A DNA stretch of 22,780 nucleotides, from the NCBI GenBank assembly GCA_000434395.1, contig FR878802.1, positions 54,862-77,641 on the forward strand. Direction: 5' to 3'. A model generated the notes under the pieces. The model did not search any database. It was given only the letters and a program-made list of their open reading frames with translations, and had not been told where the DNA came from. The position numbers were made by a program, and so were the translations under genes. Every line of letters begins with the position of its first letter. The first letter of the stretch is position 1. The stretch is from Clostridium sp. CAG:568. GTDB lineage: Bacteria > Bacillota_I > Bacilli_A > RFN20 > CAG-288. This document shows, piece by piece, positions 13,851 to 21,042 of the stretch.

Positions 13851-16392
13851 TTCTGCATCTTTGCTGAATGATTATTACTCGGAAATTATAAAAACCAACT
13901 CCCAATTAGATTATGAAAACAATAAAAAGATTCTTTGCGTTTTGGCTATATTAGAGAAGATTGATTTACAAAACGAGAAGGAGATGAAATTAATTTGCTC
14001 CTTTATAGGTGTTTCGCATGATGATTTTATTGATAAAGTATTTAGCTTATATAGATTTGAAATTTTGGATATTTATTTGAATAGAGTTGTTCGCGTTTCC
14101 GACCAATGCCTTAAAGATTATTTTATTTATGATGGTTTTATAAAATCTAAGTTTTTCTCTCTTAAAGAATTTGTTAAGTCGTTTTTTTATTCATACAGAA
14201 AGAGAGTTATTAATTCGATTAACATGTTGGTTAGTGTATATACATCCGAACCCGGAAACGAATATTTAAAGAACGAAATAATCTCTTTGTGGGACGAGTT
14301 GGAAAGGAATGGTAAAATCTCTGATGAGTTTATCGCTTCGTTTTCCTTGGTTGATCCTAATAGAGGAATTCAATGGGTTGAAAAGCGCATTTTTGTAAAT
14401 CAGATAAAATCAAGTTGGAAAAATGATATTCATAATCAGGGTTTTTATTCTAAAAATCTATATTTGGAAATACTCGAACACGTTTTTTGCACTAATTTCG
14501 ATTTTAATTCGATAGCTCTTATATTTGAATCTTTGCATTATGATAGTTTGCGAAAGTTAGCGATTGATTCAATTAAGAGAATTGCTTCGATCCAAATTGA
14601 TGATTTCGATTATAAATTTTCAAGGCAGCATAAATTAATTGAAGATTTATTAATGGTAAAGGATGAAGATTATTTTTGTGACGTTGCCTGTTTGGTGGCA
14701 AAAGAATTACTAAAATTTAGTTTTTTCACTTGGCGCAACGGGAAAGCAAACAATGTTGAATATTGTTCTTTTTCAATCAATGACGAAATGCCTTATTGCT
14801 TTGATTTGAGAAATGATGTCTGGAAGCTATTGCTGAACACAGATGCCACGCGTTCTTTTGATGTTATATACCATTGTTTGGATGGCTGTTCTAAAAGTGT
14901 GAGAAAACTTATTATCAATGATTTGCATAGCATTGAAAGGATAATGGAAAAATTTCACTACGATAGGAACAAAGAAATGCTCATCTATGTTAAAGTGCTT
15001 AGAAATTCGCATGAAAGTGAAATCGAATGGAATTATATAAAAGGCAAATATAAAGATGAGATGGAGGATATTGAACTCCTTTTTGACTTAGGGGATAACG
15101 AGTTGACGCAAGCAGGACAAAAATTGGATTGGGAGATAGCGATACAACAAGTTGCGGAAAAGGATGGCTTTGAAAAAGGAATTGGAAGATTGAAAGACGC
15201 ACGCTCGATGTATTTGATATCGAACGATTACAAATTATCTTCGTTTGTAATTTGTTATTTGAGTTATTGCAACGACAAAATTATGGAATGGACGCTCAGC
15301 AATCTGCAAGATTTGGTTGTCAGTTTTGGTGCGTCTATTATCTATTCTATTGTAAAAAGAGTTGGAGATATTCGCTCTTTAAACGAAAAATTAAAACTTG
15401 TCGAATCAGATGAGTTGAGAGATGAAGCAATAGCATGCTTTATAAATTATTGTCATAGCAAAGATGAAAAAATAAAACGGACATTCCATGAATTGATATC
15501 CAAGGATTTCCAAAGAGTCGATTATGTTCCTATAATCGGCCGAAAATTGGATAAGGTATTTGAATTATGTGATTCCAATGACGAGTTCTGCTCAATTGTA
15601 TCATTAATAAATTTACATTGGGATAATAGTAAAAAACTATGTGAAAGCTACTATGGCCAACTATTTAACAAATACCTCTTTTCAATCGAGCGATTGATGA
15701 TAGTATTTGGAAAAAACGTAGCGGTTTTGGAAAAGGCGTTTTTGAATTATTTGCCATCTAAAGAATTTATTTCGGATGTCTCGACTTATTTCTTCAAACT
15801 ATGTGAATTAGATTCTTCGTTTTTTTACTCGGCCCTTGAATATGTCTTATCAATCGACACTGATTTCAAATCCCTGAGTAAATTGTGGAAACAGCAAAAT
15901 AAAAAAATCTATGCAACAACAATATTCAATTATTTAATGGGCAAAGTTGAAAACGATTGCCATATTTCGTTTTTCTTTGCGAATTATTTCGGATTGGGCA
16001 TTCACTCAGAACGTTTTTATGACAAATCCGTGTTGGAATGGGCTAAAGAGACTTTAGGAAATGAGGTTGATTCCATTAAATGCAAGTACCTAATGAAAAT
16101 TGTCTCCGAAACTAATTCAAATTATGTTTTGGATTTTTTAGCTTTTTTGATTAATAAAGGCATTTCTAATGAGCTGTTTGAATCTCTTAGGATAGAGCCA
16201 CAAATCGTTTCCTATAGTGGTAGTCAGGTTCCACAAATCGAGAAAAAGATTAAATTTTACAATGATCTTATTAACTTGATAGATAATAAAATGAAGCAAA
16301 GAACAATAGTTGCGACAATAAACGAAAGAATCTCATCTCTTGAAAAATATATTATTGAAACAAAAATTAAGGAAAACATCGATGAAGATTAA
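13798..16392 (+). CDS. C-terminal sensor-like part of the split STAND protein
   Basis: The 864-residue frame nominally starts at TTG 13798 with no ribosome binding site. Native sequence begins at KILKNSNSVSLWNDSASLLN just after the A7 run, directly continuing the NTPase. It is almost entirely helical, rich in Phe, Tyr and charged residues, with no membrane segment or recognised enzyme motif. That is what is expected of the long alpha-helical repeat region that follows the ATPase in STAND defence proteins and recognises the trigger. The corrected full protein would be about 1,215 residues. On its own this fragment would lack the nucleotide-binding switch. No decay other than the single frameshift is visible over 3.6 kb, which argues for a recent change, a switchable state or a sequence error. 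Confidence 0.75.
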   Translation: MRVKKILKNSNSVSLWNDSASLLNDYYSEIIKTNSQLDYENNKKILCVLAILEKIDLQNEKEMKLICSFIGVSHDDFIDKVFSLYRFEILDIYLNRVVRVSDQCLKDYFIYDGFIKSKFFSLKEFVKSFFYSYRKRVINSINMLVSVYTSEPGNEYLKNEIISLWDELERNGKISDEFIASFSLVDPNRGIQWVEKRIFVNQIKSSWKNDIHNQGFYSKNLYLEILEHVFCTNFDFNSIALIFESLHYDSLRKLAIDSIKRIASIQIDDFDYKFSRQHKLIEDLLMVKDEDYFCDVACLVAKELLKFSFFTWRNGKANNVEYCSFSINDEMPYCFDLRNDVWKLLLNTDATRSFDVIYHCLDGCSKSVRKLIINDLHSIERIMEKFHYDRNKEMLIYVKVLRNSHESEIEWNYIKGKYKDEMEDIELLFDLGDNELTQAGQKLDWEIAIQQVAEKDGFEKGIGRLKDARSMYLISNDYKLSSFVICYLSYCNDKIMEWTLSNLQDLVVSFGASIIYSIVKRVGDIRSLNEKLKLVESDELRDEAIACFINYCHSKDEKIKRTFHELISKDFQRVDYVPIIGRKLDKVFELCDSNDEFCSIVSLINLHWDNSKKLCESYYGQLFNKYLFSIERLMIVFGKNVAVLEKAFLNYLPSKEFISDVSTYFFKLCELDSSFFYSALEYVLSIDTDFKSLSKLWKQQNKKIYATTIFNYLMGKVENDCHISFFFANYFGLGIHSERFYDKSVLEWAKETLGNEVDSIKCKYLMKIVSETNSNYVLDFLAFLINKGISNELFESLRIEPQIVSYSGSQVPQIEKKIKFYNDLINLIDNKMKQRTIVATINERISSLEKYIIETKIKENIDED

Positions 16393-16470
16393 CGTTATAA
16401 ATATCTGAAATTAAACGCAAATATTTCAATTTGCTTTTCGGATATGAATCCTCACACGACTAACATTGAC

Positions 16471-16729
16471 TGAAACTTCTAGTAGACCTGCCAAGAAATG
16501 GTTCCAGTGGATATGTTCCTTCTATGCGGTTCATCGTATGTATGGTCATGTTCCTTGCGTTCAAACTATGCATGTGAAGACTATAGTTGCACTGACGAGG
16601 AAAAATTCCTGAGATAGGAGCAAAATCGAGAGTTTTGACCGACTCAAAAAGATCGAGACTCTTTTTTCTTTGCCTAAAATCGGCTCGGATTCTTCCGAAA
16701 GCGAAGAAAAACGGCTTTTACTAGTATGG
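16471..16729. mobile_element. Decayed transposon-end-like repeat, copy B
   Basis: This region matches 382-651 in order and spacing. It starts TGAAACTTCTAGTAGACCTG (18 of 20 bases identical to copy A), then GGATATGTTCCTTCTATG and GGTCATGTTCC as decayed motif copies, a CATGTGAAGACT segment, a hairpin-like TTTTGA/TCAAAA followed by CTTTTTTC, and finally GGCTTTTACTAGTATGG. It lies in the long gap after the STAND gene. The plus-direction order is the same as copy A, so the two are direct repeats about 16 kb apart. I infer a related, independently decayed element end. Nothing else is evident in 16393-16470 or 16730-16860. Confidence 0.45.
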
Positions 16730-16863
16730 GGAAACATATCTACACCCCCAATGTCTTGTACAGGTAACTCGTATGCACACTTGGCTTTGTGGGAACATAT
16801 CAAGCTTGCTTTAGGTCTTGCTTTTTTCAATGTAGATTTGTTTCGATAGCATCTGATTTTTGA

Positions 16864-16897
16864 GTGACCCAATGAGACAAAAATGCTATACTTGTCT
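16864..16897 (+). promoter_or_regulatory. Extended -10 promoter overlapped by an inverted-repeat operator
   Basis: TATACT at 16887-16892 is preceded by TGC (extended -10) and, 17 bases further up, by GTGACC as a weak -35. AGACAA (16875-16880) and TTGTCT (16892-16897) form a perfect 6-base inverted repeat that brackets the -10. This is the usual placement of an operator for autorepression by the XRE protein encoded immediately downstream. Confidence 0.55.
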
Positions 16898-16923
16898 TAT
16901 ATCGATAACCACAAGGAGCTTTT

Positions 16924-17115
16924 ATGGTGTATTCGGAAGCTATCAAGACGTTAAGGAAGAAGTTAATTTTGTCGCAAACGGAGTTTGCAAAACTCTTGGG
17001 TGTTTCCTATGCGACCGTGAATAGATGGGAGTTTGGGCACTCTGAGCCTACGATCAAATCAAAACGAAAACTAGCTCCTTATTTTAAGAACTATAAGATT
17101 GAAACTGACGAATAG
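16924..17115 (+). CDS. XRE-family helix-turn-helix transcriptional regulator
   Basis: This encodes 63 residues, essentially a single XRE/Cro DNA-binding domain: TLRKKLILSQTEFAKLLGVS with the recognition helix YATVNRWEFGHSEP at about 29-42, then a lysine-rich tail. The first part of the domain, SQTEFAKLLGVSYATVNRWE, is near consensus for the superfamily. The ATG is preceded by AAGGAG. The promoter immediately upstream carries a perfect inverted repeat over its -10 box, so the protein probably represses itself. The gene downstream (17259) encodes a membrane protein with its own palindrome-flanked promoter, which this regulator might also control. It could be a phage- or island-type switch or an antitoxin-like regulator; no toxin partner is recognisable. 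Confidence 0.85.
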   Translation: MVYSEAIKTLRKKLILSQTEFAKLLGVSYATVNRWEFGHSEPTIKSKRKLAPYFKNYKIETDE

Positions 17116-17201
17116 GGGGACGCTGGAAAAAAGCTAGATATAGACGCAAATGAACTGTTCAATAATAATCAAGAACTCCTGAAGCTATACCTGCAATAGC
17201 T

Positions 17202-17253
17202 CCAGCAATTGCTGGAATTGCAGCGACATTTTAGTAAAATATAATTAGGAGGG
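17202..17253 (+). promoter_or_regulatory. Palindrome-flanked promoter of the membrane protein gene
   Basis: CCAGCAATTGCTGG at 17202-17215 is a perfect 14-base palindrome. It ends 2 bases before TTGCAG (17218-17223), a plausible -35, with TATAAT at 17240-17245 after 16 bases and AGGAGGG at 17247-17253 before the ATG at 17259. The palindrome is well placed for a dimeric regulator that touches the -35 box. It differs from the AGACAA/TTGTCT repeat at the neighbouring XRE gene. Confidence 0.5.
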
Positions 17254-17258
17254 TATAT

Positions 17259-17726
17259 ATGCGAAAAACATTTGACATTAATATTAACAAAATAAGAAGA
17301 ATAACAATGAAATTATTGTTAAAAAGAAAAATAATTATTGCCCTCCTAATTTTTATGTTTGGGAGTTTAGCTCTTTCTATCTATTGTTTTGTTATTGGAA
17401 ATTTTGTGGATAAGGAAGCGTTTCAAATTGCATATACTTCATTGTCATTTTTCGTAATAATGTTTTTAACATTCATAATATGCATTTATATTTATTTATT
17501 TAAAAAAATTCCTGGTAAGCAAAAAACAGTTATCACATACGAATATGAATTTAATAGAGATAATGTTATAGTCAAAAACATATCTCGAAATACATCGTTT
17601 ATTTTGAATAAGCAATACATCAAAAACCATTATATTATCTTAGATGTTTTGGTAGTTACCGAGTCGTTTTATTATTTTTTCCCAAACGATGAAACGGTAA
17701 AAAAAGAATTAGGCTTTAGAAAATAA
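17259..17726 (+). CDS. Membrane protein with two transmembrane segments (possibly YcxB-like)
   Basis: This 155-residue protein starts at ATG 17259, 5 bases after AGGAGGG. A basic N-terminus with several KR clusters precedes two hydrophobic segments at about residues 25-50 and 60-85. These are followed by a C-terminal cytoplasmic or exposed domain of alternating strands: TVITYEYEFNRDNVIVKNIS, then FILNKQYIKNHYIILDV and SFYYFFPNDETVKKEL. Two N-terminal helices plus a C-terminal strand domain with YFFPN recall YcxB-like proteins, which occur near bacteriocin, immunity and phage genes; this is a tentative match. A terminator follows at 17755. Confidence 0.65.
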   Translation: MRKTFDININKIRRITMKLLLKRKIIIALLIFMFGSLALSIYCFVIGNFVDKEAFQIAYTSLSFFVIMFLTFIICIYIYLFKKIPGKQKTVITYEYEFNRDNVIVKNISRNTSFILNKQYIKNHYIILDVLVVTESFYYFFPNDETVKKELGFRK

Positions 17727-17754
17727 ATCGATGCGTTTCATTTTTTTGATTTTT

Positions 17755-17781
17755 AGAGCTCTGAAATATGGGCTCTTTTTT
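17755..17781 (+). terminator. Terminator after the membrane protein gene
   Basis: AGAGC at 17755-17759 pairs with GCTCT at 17772-17776, followed by a T-run to 17781. The stem is short but the placement, about 30 bases after the stop, is right. Confidence 0.5.
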
Positions 17782-17887
17782 GATGCTTTTAGTCTTAATT
17801 TTGCAGTGTTTTTAGAGGACGCTTACCTCTCATCAATGAAAAGAATGGAAGAGTTATAGGAAAAGTTATTAAAGGAGAGTAAGTAAA

Positions 17888-18400
17888 ATGTTTAAAGAAA
17901 AATTTGGTATTGAAATTGAGCTTACAGGAATTACTAGAAATAAGGCTTCAAAGTTAGTTGCTGAATACTTAGGTGGCACAGTTAGTGATGCTAGCGATTA
18001 TTACGACACTAAAGTTATAACTGCACCTGATGGAAGAAATTTGGAAAGTCATGTATGATGGTTCACTTAGATGTCAAACTAAAAGAAATGGTGAAATCAT
18101 AAGTGCTTCAATCTTGCGAGTTAGTTAGTCCAATTCTTACTTATGATGAGGATATAAATACACTTCAAGAATTAGTAAGAATCCTTAGAAAAGCAGGAGG
18201 ACTTACAAACTCAAGTTGTGGTATTCACGTTCATTTAAATGGTGAGGATCATGATGTTAAGAGACTTCATCAACATTGTAGCTAGTTAAAACGACATTCA
18301 TTATAAAGCCTTAGCAATCAAGCAAGAAAGAATGAGATTTTGTAAGAAGATGGATGAACACTTAGTTAACACAATTAATAAGAAGCATCAAGAAATTTAA
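17888..18400 (+). pseudogene. Decayed amidoligase-family gene
   Basis: Starting at ATG 17888 (AAAGGAGAG upstream) the frame reads FKEKFGIEIELTGITRNKAS, typical of the N-terminus of amidoligase-family proteins (ATP-grasp-like COOH-NH2 ligases). After APDGR a one-base insertion in a T-run derails it. The correct frame then gives KVMYDGSLRCQTKRNGE. A second shift leads to CELVSPILTYDEDINTLQEL, a third is needed after GGLTNSSCGIHVHLNGEDHD, and a TAA interrupts the final stretch (INIVAS-stop-NDIHYKAL). The conserved E-I-E-x-T, S-C-G-I-H-V-H and E-L-V-S-P motifs are all still readable, so decay is recent but real. Genes of this family are frequent on phages and mobile elements of gut Bacillota. Confidence 0.8.
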
Positions 18401-18610
18401 TCCTGCAATTAACTGATTGAAAGAAAACTTGTTTTTATTTTTTTCAATTCCATCAATTACCTTTTTTAAAACCGATTCTATAAATCTAGCTTGAAATTTA
18501 TTCACTTCAATCAACTCCGAAGAAATTGTAAATGAAACTGTCAGATAATCGCTCGTTACCTACAATATTTAATTTAAGTAATTGTTTTGGTAAATAACCT
18601 CTAGTAAAAT
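18362..18610 (-). pseudogene. Possible minus-strand gene remnants opposite the amidoligase end
   Basis: On the minus strand, a frame of about 30 residues (YFTRGYLPKQLLKLNIVGNE, then RLSDSFIYNFFGVD) ends at TGA near 18507. GGAG and a GTG start (complement 18503-18505) then begin NKFQARFIESVLKKVIDGIE and so on for 47 codons to 18362. The last ten or so residues run antisense to the amidoligase pseudogene, suggesting a junction near 18400. The tight stop/ribosome-site/start spacing looks like two genes of one old operon, each cut at a junction. I do not recognise either family and the call is tentative. Confidence 0.25.
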
Positions 18611-18630
18611 ATTTAATAATAAGATTGGAG
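18582..18630 (+). promoter_or_regulatory. Promoter and ribosome binding site of the lipoprotein gene
   Basis: TTGTTT at 18582-18587 and TAAAAT at 18605-18610 are 17 bases apart, and GGAG at 18627-18630 precedes ATG 18643. The GGAG to ATG distance of 12 bases is slightly long. Confidence 0.45.
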
Positions 18631-18642
18631 GCTATTAATAAC

Positions 18643-19263
18643 ATGTTCAAAAAGATACTATCAATGATTGCCTGTGCCGTAACTTTGAGTGTCACTTGTT
18701 TTGGCTTAGTTAGCTGTGGCGACAATGAAGAAGAGACAACAAGTCAAGAAAGACATGATTCTACTAAATGGTTTACCGATGAAGAACTATCTAAAGTAGG
18801 GCTAGGGGGATTAACTGCCCCAACAGGTTTAACTGGAGAAATAAGTTCAGATATCGCCTGGTTTAATAATGGTTATTCATTTACGCAACCTTGCCCCGAT
18901 AAAGATACATTTGAATTGAATGCCGAGACATATTTCTCATATTTCAAAAACAATTATGATGGCAAGTTTGGAAAACCAAGAATCGAAAAACTAGGCATGG
19001 ATACAAATGAAACCTGGTATGTTATAGAGCAAAAAAATTCAATATCTGAATATTATAGCGATAACCCAAGCGATCTTTATGACTTCTATTATGTAAGAAA
19101 CACTGATTTAGATAATGGCTATTTTGTAAAAGGATCAGTTTGGAGTTTTGATATTCGTTATGAATTCGATACAATTTCTAACGAATATTTATTCAAGATG
19201 TTTATAGAAAGTGCTGACACCAACCGTAGTGGGACTTTCAAAAACTATTATAAGATTAAATAA
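18643..19263 (+). CDS. Secreted lipoprotein of unknown function
   Basis: This encodes 206 residues from ATG 18643; an in-frame TTG at 18625 overlaps the GGAG ribosome site, so ATG is preferred. The N-terminus is a lipoprotein signal: MFKKILSMIACAVTLSVTCF, then the lipobox LVSC, with lipidation expected on Cys 25. After an acidic, Ser/Thr-rich linker comes a globular domain with EELSKVGLGGLTAPTGLTGE, a Tyr/Asp-rich middle and C-terminal strands. The repeated aromatic and acidic residues resemble extracellular domains of many gut-bacterial lipoproteins, but I recognise no family. It would be anchored on the outer face of the membrane. It stands alone with its own promoter. Confidence 0.8.
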   Translation: MFKKILSMIACAVTLSVTCFGLVSCGDNEEETTSQERHDSTKWFTDEELSKVGLGGLTAPTGLTGEISSDIAWFNNGYSFTQPCPDKDTFELNAETYFSYFKNNYDGKFGKPRIEKLGMDTNETWYVIEQKNSISEYYSDNPSDLYDFYYVRNTDLDNGYFVKGSVWSFDIRYEFDTISNEYLFKMFIESADTNRSGTFKNYYKIK

Positions 19264-19540
19264 GGTTTGCAAAATTCCATTGTTAGATGACATAGTTATT
19301 GCAACAAAATAGAATTATTTAGCCATTTTCTTATCTTTTCTCTTTTTCCTGTTTGCACTAGTCAATGAAAAGTAGACAGTGTTCTTTTGAATATTGTTTC
19401 ATTTTGTCTTGCTTAGAGACACTTCTTAAGGCAGACGTAAGCACTCGCTCGGCGGATGGGGGTTGTCATTACGGAATCAAAATAGAGATAGGATTCTTCT
19501 AAAGCAGTTATGATATGTACGATTATGGAGGCAATTGATA
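19264..19540. other. Intergenic stretch with a possible insertion-sequence end remnant
   Basis: No gene is visible. The segment around 19356-19430 (TGCACTAGTCAATGAAAAGT, then AGACAGTGTTC) resembles non-coding ends I associate with IS3-type elements in Bacillota, but this is recall without a search. At 19527-19531 GGAGG marks the ribosome binding site of the next gene. Confidence 0.2.
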
Positions 19541-19989
19541 ATGTGGTATCACATAGGAATTATATGTATATCATCAATTCTAATTTTATTTTTTATTGCA
19601 TTTATTTTATTATTCAGCAAAACCATTAGGATTAATAAGATAAAGGATGCTTTTTAAAAAAGACTAATATTTGCATATTAGTTTTAAATATCTTTTCAAT
19701 AATTACTTCAATTCTTGTTTTTTTCTTCTACTACAAGTCAGAAAGCAAAGATTTTTTCGAGTCAAACCCATCTTTATCATTAGTTCAAGTCATTCTTATT
19801 CTAGTTTGTCCTATCCTAATCGTATTTTACTTCAATAAAGTTTTAACTAGAAACGATGATACACTTATATGTGTCGATAATCTTTCAATAAGAACTACTC
19901 TAGACTTTAATTTAATACTATATTCTGCTTTTTCATTCTTCTTTTTAGGGTCTTTAATTAATGAAATCTTATATTTTATTTTAGCTTAG
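19541..19989 (+). pseudogene. Multi-pass membrane protein, frameshifted
   Basis: ATG 19541 follows GGAGG by 9 bases. The frame gives one transmembrane helix (IGIICISSILILFFIAFILL) and stops at TAA 19655-19657 within a T5A6 run. Reading with one more T continues as KTNICILVLNIFSIITSILV and two further hydrophobic segments, ending at TAG 19987-19989. The restored protein has about 149 residues and four predicted membrane helices. It resembles the next gene in size, topology and position, so the two may be distant tandem paralogues. No family is recognised. The break may be decay or a homopolymer error. Confidence 0.55.
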
Positions 19990-20004
19990 CAAAGGATTGA
20001 AAAC

Positions 20005-20475
20005 ATGATCAATCACATTATTTTATGGCTTTTAGGAATGCTCAATCTAATCTATTCAATTATTATACTCTTAAACAATAAGAACATCTATTATAAGTAT
20101 ATGGATGATAAAGATAAGTTTTATTCTAGTTTTGAAATTAGAACAATGCTTTGCTCTATTTTCCCAATTATTTCATCAGTTTTACTTTTTGTTATTTGTT
20201 CAAATATGAATAAATTCATAGAAAAGCCTGTCGGCTTTTCTTTTATGCCCTTAATGATTCTCTTCGTCTCATATTGCTATACTAGCTTTAAAATTACAAT
20301 AAAAATATCAGACTATAGAAGAGTGAAATTTCCTGACGATGATAGCATTCATTCATTTATCAAGTATTCGTCGATAAATGTTAATTTTTCTTTAGCCTTA
20401 CCAGTATTGCCTTTAGGATTTGCTATAGCAGACTTGATAAGTGGATTTGCATCAAATTTCATATTAATGGAGTAA
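20005..20475 (+). CDS. Four-helix membrane protein of unknown function
   Basis: This 156-residue protein begins MINHIILWLLGMLNLIYSII and has about four hydrophobic segments, at roughly residues 3-23, 48-66, 74-92 and 126-150. A charged loop lies after the first helix (NNKNIYYKYMDDKDKFYSSF) and another before the last. There is no signal peptide beyond the first helix and no catalytic motif that I recognise. It lies 15 bases after the end of the frameshifted membrane gene, in the same orientation, so the two form a unit. The pair could be a small transporter, immunity or envelope-stress component, but nothing in the sequence decides. Confidence 0.7.
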   Translation: MINHIILWLLGMLNLIYSIIILLNNKNIYYKYMDDKDKFYSSFEIRTMLCSIFPIISSVLLFVICSNMNKFIEKPVGFSFMPLMILFVSYCYTSFKITIKISDYRRVKFPDDDSIHSFIKYSSINVNFSLALPVLPLGFAIADLISGFASNFILME

Positions 20476-20538
20476 TATATGTTTGAAATCACATGTATCT
20501 TTTATTATTAGGCAAATTTCTCATCATTTACTCCTTTA

Positions 20539-20569
20539 AAAAAGTGATATCCAAAATTAGGATATCACT
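20539..20569 (-). terminator. Terminator of the SemiSWEET gene
   Basis: AGTGATATCC (20543-20552) and GGATATCACT (20560-20569) form a perfect 10-base stem with a 7-base loop. On the minus strand the stem is followed by TTTTTTAA, a proper terminator for the gene ending at 20590. On the plus strand there is no T-run, so it would be weak for 20005-20475. Confidence 0.75.
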
Positions 20570-20589
20570 AAAAAACTATTCGCCTAGAA

Positions 20590-20892
20590 CTATTTCTTGT
20601 CCTTTCCTTTGATTATATTCTTCACCTTGACTCCAAAAGTCATTCCCTGGAAAACTAAATACAAGAAATTACCTACCGCTATCGGAGCTCCAGCTATAAC
20701 CGATGTATATATACAAACTAGTGTTCCATATATGACAAACAATGTTCCACTAGTCAAAGCGAGTATTAGCATCCACAAAGATAAACTACTTGTTTCTTGA
20801 GTTCTCAAAGTTCTAACAGCTTGTGGAATGGTAGAAAACACTAATATGGCTGTAGCAAGCCATCCAAATACAGAAATGATAATATCTATCAT
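20590..20892 (-). CDS. SemiSWEET-type PQ-loop sugar transporter
   Basis: The start at ATG (complement 20890-20892) is chosen because AGGAG precedes it by 8 bases; the longer frame from 20925 has no such site. The 100-residue product has three transmembrane helices and the SemiSWEET/MtN3 signatures: GWLATAILVFSTIPQ with the PQ motif at residues 23-24, TQETSSLSLWMLIL, and a third helix with APIAVGNFLYLVFQGMTFG including the conserved Asn. SemiSWEETs form homodimers that move sugars across the membrane by facilitated diffusion. It is a complete single gene ending in a good terminator, apparently ordinary chromosomal content rather than island cargo. Confidence 0.88.
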   Translation of the reverse strand: MIDIIISVFGWLATAILVFSTIPQAVRTLRTQETSSLSLWMLILALTSGTLFVIYGTLVCIYTSVIAGAPIAVGNFLYLVFQGMTFGVKVKNIIKGKDKK

Positions 20893-21008
20893 AGTCTTAC
20901 TCCTCTTAACGACTATGAATATCATACTATTACTAATATATTTATATGAAAAATATACCTTTATAAAGTAAGAATGATAATCAAATACAAAGATAATCGT
21001 TCTATTCT

Positions 21009-21037
21009 TTAACCATTTTATAGCTTATAATTATAAT
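21009..21037 (+). promoter_or_regulatory. Promoter of tRNA-Gly
   Basis: TATAAT at 21032-21037 lies 6 bases before the tRNA, with TTAACC at 21009-21014 as a weak -35 17 bases upstream. The very short distance from -10 to the tRNA 5' end implies transcription starting at or just before the mature end. Confidence 0.5.
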
Positions 21038-21042
21038 GCGTT

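Noticed and set aside
16561..16872. Minus-strand frame of 103 residues in the gap after the STAND gene
   Set aside because: It lies on the decayed transposon-end repeat, has no ribosome binding site and reads as low-complexity chance sequence.
17116..17225. Small bacteriocin-like gene between the XRE and membrane genes
   Set aside because: Peptide-like stretches exist in two frames but neither has a start codon with a ribosome binding site, so I list it only within a finding.
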